From Laspinema olomoucense D3b (GTDB lineage: Bacteria; Cyanobacteriota; Cyanobacteriia; Cyanobacteriales; Laspinemataceae), in NCBI RefSeq assembly GCF_025370785.1, contig NZ_JAMXFA010000002.1:241870-305869 (forward strand): a DNA stretch of 64,000 nucleotides, written 5' to 3'. Below, piece by piece: positions 17,924 through 26,015 of the stretch (the stretch's first letter is position 1; each line of letters opens with the position of its first letter). The translations under genes were made by a program, and so were the position numbers. The notes under the pieces were generated by a model. The model was not told the origin of the DNA. It ran no database searches and saw only the letters and a program-made list of their open reading frames with translations.

Positions 17924-19111
17924 TTAAGATTTCCGGCCCGGACGAATCAACACCACAGGGGTTTGCTCATCGGCATTCCCGGCAGGATTGCTCCGTAAGG
18001 ATTGCTCTAAAATCTCAGTAGAAAGCTCGGAGGAGGCTGCTAATATCTTAACCGCTTTTAAATCGTTCACGTCTACGATAGCAGCAGATAATCCCGTCTG
18101 TTGTTTGATGGTATCGACAACTTGCTGGGGATTATCGGGACCGAGGACAATAAATTGATCGTAGGGAGGCAGAGTCCCGGTGACGTCATCAATCAGTCTT
18201 GCCTGTTCTCCGGCTAATTGGTAAAAGACCCCTGGTTTCCCAAAGACTTTGGCGATCGCCCCAATGAAAAAGGCCAAAGCCACCCGCACAGGTCCCTCGA
18301 TATCCACCAAGGTTTGCAATCCGCAGGCGGTAGCTAAACTAGAGGTAGGCAGGAAGTAATAACAGAGGCGTTTTGCCACAAATCCGGGTTTAACGGTACT
18401 GGGATGATGCCAGCGGTCCTGCATAATTGCTACAGGGGTTTCCCCAATGGTCACGATATCCCCAGGTTGAGCATGAGGCATCACATACCGCTTAACGATA
18501 TCAACGGGATCATCCAAGTTCGTCAATAAATGAGTCTTGATGGGTAAAATTTCCGCATTGGCTTCGGGAATCTTGCGCCAGTTGGTAGATTCCGAGGGGT
18601 CTGGATATTTTAAGGGTACGACCAGATGGCGGGTTTTGGGAATCCGGCCCTCGGGTCCGTAGGTGACATAAGTGATGGCAATCCAGGCAGCTTTTAGGCG
18701 ATCGAGGTTCGGTCCCTGAATATCAATCGCCACTTTCATGCGAGTTTTTTTGCCAATTTTGACAATATAGCCAAACCAGTAGTTATCATCCCGAGCTTTT
18801 TCGTCCGGGTGCATGGGAATCACTTCTGTGCGGGTGGTGATTCCTTCTAGGCTACTGCCGGAGAGGAGTTTGACCTCCGTATGAACTTCCGGCACCATAA
18901 TTTCTAGGGTGGAGGTGCGGTTAATCAGTTCCAGTTCCCCAATCAGTTGACGCCGTTCGGGAGATAACACTTCTTCGTGCCATTCTCCTGGGGTCAAATC
19001 TAGTTGATTTCCAGGTCTTCTGCGGTATTGGGATTCGATGGCAGCGGCAGCGGTTCCTAGGACCAATGCTGCCGCGCCGAGTGTGATTCCGATGGTGGTT
19101 GCGATCGCCAC
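17924..19111 (-). CDS. CofE-like (F420-0:gamma-glutamyl ligase-related) membrane-anchored protein
   Basis: I place the start at the GTG at 19111, which follows an AGGGGG ribosome site; a longer GTG start at 19165 is possible. The 395-aa product opens with one hydrophobic segment (AIATTIGITLGAAALVLG). The C-terminal two thirds resemble cyanobacterial proteins related to F420-0:gamma-glutamyl ligase: EILPIKTHLLTNLDDPVDIVKRY, the GDIVTIGETPVAIMQ segment, and a late PPYDQFIVLGPDNPQQVV. In archaea and actinobacteria CofE adds glutamates to coenzyme F420. Most cyanobacteria are not known to make poly-glutamylated F420, so the role here is open. The N-terminal 130 residues are an extra region. Confidence 0.7.
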   Translation of the reverse strand: MAIATTIGITLGAAALVLGTAAAAIESQYRRRPGNQLDLTPGEWHEEVLSPERRQLIGELELINRTSTLEIMVPEVHTEVKLLSGSSLEGITTRTEVIPMHPDEKARDDNYWFGYIVKIGKKTRMKVAIDIQGPNLDRLKAAWIAITYVTYGPEGRIPKTRHLVVPLKYPDPSESTNWRKIPEANAEILPIKTHLLTNLDDPVDIVKRYVMPHAQPGDIVTIGETPVAIMQDRWHHPSTVKPGFVAKRLCYYFLPTSSLATACGLQTLVDIEGPVRVALAFFIGAIAKVFGKPGVFYQLAGEQARLIDDVTGTLPPYDQFIVLGPDNPQQVVDTIKQQTGLSAAIVDVNDLKAVKILAASSELSTEILEQSLRSNPAGNADEQTPVVLIRPGRKS

Positions 19112-19518
19112 AAGTTTCCCCCTGTTCTCAAAATGTACAAAAATCGCGCAGGTAGCTGACTCCACCTCAAGCAGGCAGCCGGTCCATTCCGGGCAATCCC
19201 ATGCTGAAGTAAGCTAAAAAATGTTTACCACGGATATTTCCCTCGCGATCGGCTTAATTCCGGATCCGCCACCGACGCCCCACCCCTTCCCAGACAAAAC
19301 CGCAATAATTTCCCGACAAGGCATCAATTTTACTCAATTTCTCTACATTTAGCGTTTTTTCTCTCGACTTGTCCTATATTTAGGATGCAGCAACTCTTAT
19401 GCTGGAAATCTGCCCCCTACCGGACCTCATCCCCTTGAAATGTCATAACCCTATTTTTCCTAAACATTTGTAAACTAATATGAAGCGTTTTCTGAATATC
19501 AGAATATTTTAGATTCCA
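19112..19518. promoter_or_regulatory. Divergent intergenic region between CofE-like gene and cruF
   Basis: These 407 bases separate two divergent genes and must hold promoters for both. The cruF-proximal half is AT-rich, but I cannot pick a confident -10/-35 pair. No ORF of note lies here. Confidence 0.4.
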
Positions 19519-20457
19519 ATGAAGCAACTTGTAACTGCTGAACGTCTGTGCCTGATTAGCCATACCCTATCAATGGCCTTTGGACTTGCCGGACTGCTGC
19601 TGGTATTACCCAATCCCGAATTCATCGTCAATCTGTCCGAATTCGGCCAGAAAGTATTCCAATGGAGCATGGCTGGAGGGGGAGTCTCCTATATCATCTT
19701 AGGGGCTGCGGCAGTCGCCCTTTATGCTTATAGAGTATTGGGAACGCGATTGTGGTTAACCTTCATGGTTCCTGCGGTGGTTCTATCCCTCGGGAGTGAA
19801 CTACTCGGGACCAGTACCGGGTTCCCCTTCGGACACTATCAATATTTGAGTGGTTTAGGCTATAAAGTTGCCGGGTTAGTCCCCTTTACCATTCCCCTGT
19901 CCTGGTTTTATATGGGACTCGTCTGCTACGTCTTAGCCCGTGCGGGATTAGAATCGATTCAACTACCAAACTGGGTTAGACAAATTGGGGCGATCGCACT
20001 GGGAGCACTCCTACTCACCGCCTGGGACTTCGTACTCGACCCCGCCATGAGTCAAACCCAATTCCCCTTCTGGCAATTCCAAGAAGAAGGAGCCTTTTTC
20101 GGAATGCCTTACCGCAACCTCACTGGGTGGATGGGAACCGGCGCAATCTTCATGAGTGTTGCTGCTTTCTTTTGGGGTAAAGCACCACTTAGATTATCCC
20201 GTTCACAGTTAGGATTACCGTTAATCACCTACATTGTTAACTTTGCCTTTGGTGCAGTGATCACCTTAGTTGCATTAGATTCCCGCTTCGTGATTCCCAC
20301 CTTACTCAGCATGGTTCTGGGAGTAGTTCCGGCAGTGGTGTTATGGTGGATTGCCTCTCCTTTGGAAGCAGCAGAAACCGAGATGGCGATCGAGCCCCTT
20401 CCAGCAAACACCCTCTCTCAAGTCTCCCTACCCCCCGTAGAAGTCGCCGCCAAATAA
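19519..20457 (+). CDS. cruF: Carotenoid 1',2'-hydratase CruF
   Basis: This 312-aa integral membrane protein has seven to eight hydrophobic helices and the DUF422/CruF pattern: GSELLGTSTGFPFGHYQY, GLVPFTIPLSWFYMG, AWDFVLDPAMSQ and the GMPYRNLTGWMGTG segment. CruF hydrates the psi-end of gamma-carotene-type carotenoids, giving the 1'-hydroxyl needed for myxol-2'-glycosides. The partner glycosyltransferase gene cruG lies downstream at 22820 on the same strand, but here three other genes sit between them. A rho-independent terminator follows directly (20479-20516), so the inserted genes are not simply in the cruF transcript. The C-terminal 30 residues are hydrophilic. Confidence 0.92.
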   Translation: MKQLVTAERLCLISHTLSMAFGLAGLLLVLPNPEFIVNLSEFGQKVFQWSMAGGGVSYIILGAAAVALYAYRVLGTRLWLTFMVPAVVLSLGSELLGTSTGFPFGHYQYLSGLGYKVAGLVPFTIPLSWFYMGLVCYVLARAGLESIQLPNWVRQIGAIALGALLLTAWDFVLDPAMSQTQFPFWQFQEEGAFFGMPYRNLTGWMGTGAIFMSVAAFFWGKAPLRLSRSQLGLPLITYIVNFAFGAVITLVALDSRFVIPTLLSMVLGVVPAVVLWWIASPLEAAETEMAIEPLPANTLSQVSLPPVEVAAK

Positions 20458-20478
20458 CCCTCCATTGCTTGTAAAATT

Positions 20479-20516
20479 AAAGGTGTGTTATGGTCCGACC
20501 ATAGCGCACCTTTTTT
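20479..20516 (+). terminator. Rho-independent terminator after cruF
   Basis: Arms 20479-20494 and 20498-20513 pair over 16 bp (two G-U pairs) around a three-base loop and end in a six-T run (20511-20516). It starts about 22 bases after the cruF stop. Confidence 0.85.
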
Positions 20517-20563
20517 AGTCCAGTGATAGGGGTAGATTGACCGAAGATTTGGCAGGCTGTTCT

Positions 20564-20779
20564 ATGAGTGAAAATTTACATCAAATGACCCATGCTGAAC
20601 TCAAACAATACCTGTCTCAACATCGAAATGAAGAAGAGGCATTCCGGGAAGCGTTGCAAGTGTTAATCAGTCGGCGTAATTCTGAAACAGTTCGCTACCC
20701 TTATCCTTTCGATTTAGCCAATCCTGAACGTGAAATCACCGCTATTTTGAAAGCCAAAATCAATTTAACTGATTCATAA
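20564..20779 (+). CDS. Small DUF6887-like protein
   Basis: This 71-aa hydrophilic protein reads MTHAELKQYLSQHRNEEEAF near its start. That closely matches the small cyanobacterial family I know as DUF6887 (MT.AEL..Y...HR.D.EA). I chose the ATG at 20564, as the nine codons before it look unlike the family. Members often sit beside a second small protein and have been suspected of being toxin-antitoxin-like, but no function is established. It precedes the ATPase gene by 105 bases and belongs to the block separating cruF from cruG. Confidence 0.65.
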   Translation: MSENLHQMTHAELKQYLSQHRNEEEAFREALQVLISRRNSETVRYPYPFDLANPEREITAILKAKINLTDS

Positions 20780-20884
20780 ATGATTAACGCAAGAGATGAG
20801 AGAGCGTCGTTCCAACAACAGTAAGACCAACTAGCTTTCTTGACTAACACATGACAAACGACCAATGACCCTTGTCTATAATTT

Positions 20885-22048
20885 ATGTTTAAAACCATAG
20901 CCATTGAAAATTTTAGAGGATTCCAATCCTTTAAACTAGAAAACCTGGGTAGAATCAATTTATTAGTTGGGGAAAATAACAGCGGTAAAACCTCTATTTT
21001 AGAAGCGGTTGAGGTGCTCTGCTCTCGGGGGACGGTCGAGACCCTGATCAAAGTGATGAACAGAAGAGGGGAATATTTAGAGGGGGAAGAGGATGGCTTG
21101 AATCAGCGGGAACGGGTTTTTGAAATTCGCCATCTATTTTATGGACATGAAATTGAACCCAATCGGGTTTTTTCAATTTCTGGAACTACGGAAGATAGTA
21201 CGGAAACCTTGTCAGGATTAGTTCGATTCAAAAATGGCCCAAGGGACCCTGAACCTCCTGGTGGCTATCAAGCCTATCCTCTTAATGATTTGGCGTTATT
21301 AGATAAGTTGGCGTTATTAATAGATGAAGGGAATGAACTAGAGTTTCAACTTAAATGGCATCGGGCACAAGAAAGCGAACAACGCAAAATTAGTTTATTA
21401 TTTTCTGGGGGACTTCCTGTTAATTCTATTCACTATGAGACCAGCAGACTGAGTGATTCAGGACCCCCAAAAAGCCGACTTCAATTTGTAAATTCATCAT
21501 CTTTAACCAAAGAAAAGATGATTGACTTATTTGAAAAAATTGTATTAAATCCTGAAGAAAAGCTGGTACAGGAAGCCCTCCAAATTGTTGAACCCAGAAT
21601 TGAACGCATTGCGTCGGTGAGGTCTCGAATTAATAGAAATTCAGACTCACGGGGGGGATTTGTGGTGCGTCTTTCAGATAGCGATCGCCGGATACCGATT
21701 GGGAGTATGGGAGATGGCATTTGGCGGATTTTAGGCATTGCCTTAGCAACTATCTGTGCAGAAGGGGGTGTTTTATTAATTGATGAAATCGATACAGGAC
21801 TTCACTTTACGGCGCTTTCTAAAATGTGGGAAATGATTTGGAAAACCGCGATTCGATTGAATGTTCAGGTTTTCGCCACCACCCATAATAGTGATTGTTG
21901 GATGAGTCTCGCCACAATTGCCAATCAGGAATCATCCGCTAAACATGGAATTAGAATTCACCGCATAGAACGGGGTAAAAATACCAGTGTAGTCTTTACA
22001 GACCGGGAAATTGTAGTTGCAGCAGAACGAGGATTTGAGGTTCGTTAG
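20885..22048 (+). CDS. OLD-like AAA/ABC ATPase
   Basis: This 387-aa ATPase begins FKTIAIENFRGFQSFKLENL, the usual opening of SMC/RecF/OLD-type ATPases. The Walker A motif is GENNSGKTS (K35, T36). There is a long middle insertion (about 60-260), then an ABC-signature-like GSMGDG, Walker B LLIDEID (D300, E301) with TGLH, and an H-loop-like ATTHNSDCW. The C-terminus ends without a TOPRIM domain; instead the next gene, two bases downstream, encodes a TOPRIM-like DUF3226 protein. This is the split arrangement of OLD-type ATPase plus nuclease. Relatives act in phage defence (OLD, Gabija GajA) or DNA repair; the role here is inferred. A TATAAT (20877-20882) lies immediately before the start. Its base composition looks more A+T-rich than the flanking cru genes. 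Confidence 0.85.
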   Translation: MFKTIAIENFRGFQSFKLENLGRINLLVGENNSGKTSILEAVEVLCSRGTVETLIKVMNRRGEYLEGEEDGLNQRERVFEIRHLFYGHEIEPNRVFSISGTTEDSTETLSGLVRFKNGPRDPEPPGGYQAYPLNDLALLDKLALLIDEGNELEFQLKWHRAQESEQRKISLLFSGGLPVNSIHYETSRLSDSGPPKSRLQFVNSSSLTKEKMIDLFEKIVLNPEEKLVQEALQIVEPRIERIASVRSRINRNSDSRGGFVVRLSDSDRRIPIGSMGDGIWRILGIALATICAEGGVLLIDEIDTGLHFTALSKMWEMIWKTAIRLNVQVFATTHNSDCWMSLATIANQESSAKHGIRIHRIERGKNTSVVFTDREIVVAAERGFEVR

Positions 22049-22050
22049 GT

Positions 22051-22698
22051 ATGGCAACAATTCACCAAAATCTGCTGCTTGTTGAAGGGGAGCAAGATAA
22101 GCGGGTTATTCCCTACCTTATCGAAGCTAATGGCATCGATTGGGGGACGACTAAAAATCCAATTGTTAAAATTGAAGCTTACGATGGGTGGCAACAATTA
22201 ATCAATCCAGATGAAATTTCCACGGCGTTGAAAAGTTCCGGTTTAGAGGCTTTAGGCATCATGGTCGATGCCGATGATAATCCAGCAGGACGGTGGCAGA
22301 GTATCCGCAACACTTGTCGGGAAATTATCCCGGGTCTACCTGATGAACTTCCAGAATCTGGATTAATTCATATCTTGCCTGATGAGAAGAAGTTTGGGGT
22401 CTGGATTATGCCGGATAACAAAATGCAAGGGATGTTAGAAACTTTTTTATCCTATTTGATTCCCGAACAGAGTGAACCCTTGTGGGACTATGCTCAAGGA
22501 GTGGTCAAAGAAGCTCAAACAAAAGGTGCTCCATTAATTGAGTCTCATCTTGATAAAGCTAATATTTATACCTGGTTGGCATGGCAACATCCCCCCGGAC
22601 GACAATTACATAATGCCATTATGGAGCGAATTCTTAATCCCACCCATCCAAGGTCTACTGTATTTATTAATTGGTTTAAAAATTTATATAATCTGTAA
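22051..22698 (+). CDS. DUF3226 TOPRIM-like protein
   Basis: This 215-aa soluble protein shows a TOPRIM-type pattern: an acidic motif after the first strand (LLVEGEQDKRV; E12, D16) and a DxD-type motif (MVDADDN; D73, D75). It also has the family-typical GVWIMPDNKMQGMLETFL and a C-terminal TWLAWQHPPGRQLHNAI. The DUF3226 assignment comes from this pattern. TOPRIM domains bind Mg and cut or join DNA in topoisomerases, primases and OLD nucleases. Here it starts two bases after the ATPase stop, so the two are translationally coupled and probably form one complex. Whether it is an active nuclease is unknown. Confidence 0.83.
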   Translation: MATIHQNLLLVEGEQDKRVIPYLIEANGIDWGTTKNPIVKIEAYDGWQQLINPDEISTALKSSGLEALGIMVDADDNPAGRWQSIRNTCREIIPGLPDELPESGLIHILPDEKKFGVWIMPDNKMQGMLETFLSYLIPEQSEPLWDYAQGVVKEAQTKGAPLIESHLDKANIYTWLAWQHPPGRQLHNAIMERILNPTHPRSTVFINWFKNLYNL

Positions 22699-22819
22699 GG
22701 GATGAATTTAATCAATCTCTCAGCGATAATCGGCAAATTGCAGTAAAGTGATACCCTGTAAGGATTGTTCGAGATATCCCGATCGCTGGTAACTCTCGAT
22801 CGCTTCCCTTTTACCTGAA

Positions 22820-24016
22820 TTGCCTCTATACCATATTTTGTCTGATTTGTCACTCTCTATTTTATCGACCATTCTGTTACTGTTGCAGTTGCCTGCGGCG
22901 GCGATTCTGCTTTCTCGGCTGATTAAAGGGGCGTTTCGGCAGCCTCCGATTGAACCGACTACACCGACTCAGGAGATGTATGGTGCAGTGAGTGTGGTGG
23001 TCCCGACTTTAAATGAACGCGATCGCCTCTCCCCCTGTCTGGCTGGATTAACTCGGCAAAGTTATGAAGTGCGGGAAATTATCATTGTGGATAGCAACTC
23101 CACCGATGGCACTCAAGATTTAGTCAAGGCGGCGGCAGAAACGGACCCCCGGATTCGCTTGGTGACTGATGACCCCTTGCCGCCGGATTGGGTGGGCCGT
23201 CCTTGGGCCTTGAATTATGGATTTCTGTCCAGTTCCTCCGGGAGTCGCTGGTTTTTAGGCATCGATGCGGATACTCAACCTCACCCGGGTTTGGTGGCGG
23301 CAGTGGTGCAGGCGGCAGAGGCAAAAGGGTATGATTTGGTCTCTTTCTCCCCGCAGTTTATTCTCAAAGAGGCGGGGGAAATGGTGCTACAACCGGCGCT
23401 ATTAATGACCCTGGTCTATCGCTTTGGTCCCACGAATACCGAGGCGAGTTCGGCAGAACGGGTGATGGCAAATGGTCAATGTTTCCTCTGTCGGCGATCG
23501 GTGTTGGCGGCAGTGGAGGGTTATCAGAGCGCCCGTCAGTCGTTTTGTGATGACGTGACTTTGGCCCGAAATATTGCCCAAGCTGGGTTTAAGGTCGGGT
23601 TTATGGATGGGGCGAAGGTGATTAAGGTGCGGATGTATGAGGGGGCGGCAGAAACTTGGCGCGAGTGGGGGCGGAGTTTGGACCTCAAGGATGCAGCGTC
23701 ATGGGGGCAAACTTGGGGAGATGTTTGGTTTTTGCTGGCGGTGCAAGGGTTGCCGCTGTTGGTAGTGTTGGGATATCTGTTATTCGGGTTGGAAGGGTCG
23801 CGGTTGCTGTTGGGGTTAAATTTATTTTTGTTGGGGATTCGGTTTGCTTTGAATTTGGCGATCGCCCCTTCTTATGACCGGACCCAGGCCCCAAAAATGG
23901 CGGCCTGGTTGTTTTGGCTGTCTCCTCTGGCTGACCCTCTGGCAGTGTTGAGAATTATTCTGTCCGCGATTCACACCCCGACTCAGTGGCGTGGACGACA
24001 GTATGGACCCCAATAG
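22820..24016 (+). CDS. cruG: Carotenoid 2'-O-glycosyltransferase CruG
   Basis: This 398-aa family-2 glycosyltransferase has an N-terminal membrane helix (LSILSTILLLLQLPAAAILL) and a GT-A core with SVVVPTLNERDRL, DSNSTDGTQD, FLGIDADTQPHPG (the DxD) and FCDDVTLARNIAQAG. Two or three C-terminal membrane helices follow (VWFLLAVQGLPLLVVLGYLL, LLLGLNLFLLGIRFALNL). CruG glycosylates the 2'-hydroxyl of myxol in myxoxanthophyll synthesis, after CruF. The identification rests on this architecture and on cruF 2.4 kb upstream on the same strand; other GT2 roles remain possible. The start is probably the TTG at 22820, without a clear ribosome site. Confidence 0.82.
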   Translation: MPLYHILSDLSLSILSTILLLLQLPAAAILLSRLIKGAFRQPPIEPTTPTQEMYGAVSVVVPTLNERDRLSPCLAGLTRQSYEVREIIIVDSNSTDGTQDLVKAAAETDPRIRLVTDDPLPPDWVGRPWALNYGFLSSSSGSRWFLGIDADTQPHPGLVAAVVQAAEAKGYDLVSFSPQFILKEAGEMVLQPALLMTLVYRFGPTNTEASSAERVMANGQCFLCRRSVLAAVEGYQSARQSFCDDVTLARNIAQAGFKVGFMDGAKVIKVRMYEGAAETWREWGRSLDLKDAASWGQTWGDVWFLLAVQGLPLLVVLGYLLFGLEGSRLLLGLNLFLLGIRFALNLAIAPSYDRTQAPKMAAWLFWLSPLADPLAVLRIILSAIHTPTQWRGRQYGPQ

Positions 24017-24259
24017 CAGGAATTCCACTGCGGAACAAGCAGCCCCCTGCTTCCTTTGCATCACTTGATTGGAAGCCATGAGAGGGGTTCCCCGAAGGCT
24101 GGGCCTTCAGGGTGAACTTTGATTGAGGATATGGCATGAGCGCATGATCAAACGTAAAGAAAGAACATGAGGTTTGACCCTGGACTCTAAAGCCGGAACA
24201 AAGGACTCCGGACAGTAGAGTAATGACTGAGAAACCAATCACGAATCGTTGATTCGGAG

Positions 24260-24577
24260 TTATTCTCCGGCCCCATCATCCTCAGCGGATCCGTTAAATA
24301 AATCGATTCGTTCTAGTTGCCAGAGAATTTGGTTTCCTTCTCGTCGCACCCGGGAGACGATCCAGTTACGCCAAGGCCAGTTATCACCGCGACTGGTGAC
24401 GGCGCTGGCATTGACATCCATGAGGTCGGCTAGTTCGGAACTCGTGATCAGATAGCCTTTGGTGGCGATGCGATCGGCGATTTCCAAGGTTTGCATCAGA
24501 TATTGGAGTTGAGTGACCCTCACCTCACGGGGTAAGTTGTCAAGGGATTCAGTAGTGGAATGGGCAGTTGTGTCCAT
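24260..24577 (-). CDS. Small conserved protein with a possible helix-turn-helix
   Basis: The 105-aa product starts at the ATG at 24577, nine bases after a GGAG. A likely helix-turn-helix spans TKGYLITSSELADLMDVNASAVTSR, followed by WPWRNWIVSRVRREGNQILW, reminiscent of a winged-helix wing. I do not recognise the family by name. The ends are acidic and probably flexible. It is a stand-alone gene between cruG and a 620-base gap. DNA binding is a guess from the helical pattern only. Confidence 0.6.
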   Translation of the reverse strand: MDTTAHSTTESLDNLPREVRVTQLQYLMQTLEIADRIATKGYLITSSELADLMDVNASAVTSRGDNWPWRNWIVSRVRREGNQILWQLERIDLFNGSAEDDGAGE

Positions 24578-25197
24578 ATAAGCCAACTCCGAGGTCAGAA
24601 GGTCAGAACTTTGGGTTCATTCTAGCGCCTTTACTAGCTTGGGTAAATCTACCTGTCCCCAGGGGGAAAGTTTTGTTATGAAATCTTGATTTGAACAGGA
24701 ATTTTAATGGGAGTGATAAGGGAAGCAAATATAAGGCTTCCTGGCTGATGGAACGGCCTCAACCCATGCTCTGTCCAAGGTAAAATTGCTGTTGTTTTTA
24801 TATCGGTCTTGTCCAATGCGGGCAAGGGTGAACCCAAAAGCAAATTTTGCTTTTGGACGTAGATAAAGCATAGGTCTGAGATTGTGGGTCGGATTTTTTG
24901 GGGTAATGCGATCGCTTTGAACCCACTTAGAAAGATTCCATAGTCGTTAAGTTACGAACTTATGAAAGAGAACAACTTGGGGAGCCTCTGAGAGGAGAGT
25001 TGGCCGGTTTTAGAGGAATTGAGTCTTGATTTGCTTGTCCGGTTGAGCCCTTCTGATAACGGCTCACAATGGGCCATTGTAGAGGTTGAGGCGACCTAGG
25101 AAATCTGGGGGATGCGGATACTTTCTGAAAACACCGATGAAATTGCCCCCTTGAACGCTCATAATAATCTCGGTGCTTTGAGGATAATTCTTGCCGT
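24578..25197. other. Gene-free 620-base region
   Basis: No convincing coding frame is present on either strand. The clearest structure is a near-perfect 23-base palindrome, CCAAAAGCAAA-T-TTTGCTTTTGG (24834-24856), which could be an operator or a hairpin. A HIP1 octamer lies at about 24908. Nothing recognisable as an RNA gene was seen. Confidence 0.5.
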
Positions 25198-25461
25198 ATG
25201 CCGAGAACCCCAGATTATATAGGCGTTTCCCTCCTGATCGAGGGTGGACACAAGGAACAGGTGCGTTTTTCCACGATCCAAGAGTTCCAGAAATGGTATC
25301 AAGGGGTATTGGTCCCCAACTCCGACGGAAAAGAGTTTATCAACGTGCCGATCAAAACAGCTCAAGGAGAGTATATGGTCGTGCGACCCGCTACGATTTT
25401 GGGCATTCGGGTGGAACCTGTGTTTCTGTCAAGTGTCGATCGCAGCTTTGCCGAAGAATAA
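25198..25461 (+). CDS. Conserved hypothetical 87-aa protein
   Basis: The product (PRTPDYIGVSLLIEGGHKEQ...) alternates short strands and turns, with FSTIQEFQKWYQGVLVP and VVRPATILGIRVEPVFL. It is a small soluble, probably beta-rich domain with no cofactor motif, signal peptide or membrane segment. I do not recognise a named family. The composition looks like real coding sequence, and the frame is preferred over two overlapping alternatives because of its regular amphipathic pattern. It stands alone between two spacers longer than 500 bases. Confidence 0.55.
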   Translation: MPRTPDYIGVSLLIEGGHKEQVRFSTIQEFQKWYQGVLVPNSDGKEFINVPIKTAQGEYMVVRPATILGIRVEPVFLSSVDRSFAEE

Positions 25462-26015
25462 AGACCCGGGAACTACGAGTCTTTAGGATGCAGAGTCGGG
25501 TTGGGCGACTGCTGGCCGGTAAACTCAGCAGTAGCCCCGAACCTTGCCCCCTTAGTCTGTGGTGAGGGGGCGATCGCTGTGGGTTTGACCTCACCCCTGG
25601 AGACTGGGGTAAGCGATCGCCCCCAACCCGGGCTAAATTGACCCCGGATCCTAATCCCTTGCCAGAAACCCTAACAGATGTGATATCCTGGTGGTCAATC
25701 TCTAACTCAAAATCCAATCTTAGGGTTTTTCCTGCTCAAAAAGCCCATCCCCTCCGCCGGTTTGAAGGTTGCCCTCAACTCGACTCAAATCAACTTCCCA
25801 CATTTAAAACCGGCTGTGAGGATAGAAGGTTGGCCCCTGAGTGCCTAAAAACAGAATTGAGCCAAAAGTTGTCCCGGGAATAGCTGGATATCGCTATTTT
25901 ATGCGGTGCGATCGCCCCTTTGAAAGCTTGCCCCTTCTCAGGACACCCCATATCATCCTCATTTGACGATCGGGCCAAATCACCGAAAGCTCGTTCGCTC
26001 TTATCACACAAGCCT
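25462..26015. other. Gene-free 554-base region upstream of the CPA1 antiporter
   Basis: I see no supported gene here; an 81-codon frame at 25638-25883 has shadow-like composition. Several HIP1-type octamers are present. Promoter elements for the antiporter are presumably in the last 150 bases. Confidence 0.45.

Noticed and set aside
25638..25883. 81-codon plus-strand frame before the antiporter gene
   Set aside because: No regular secondary-structure pattern or family signature, and codon usage resembles non-coding shadow.
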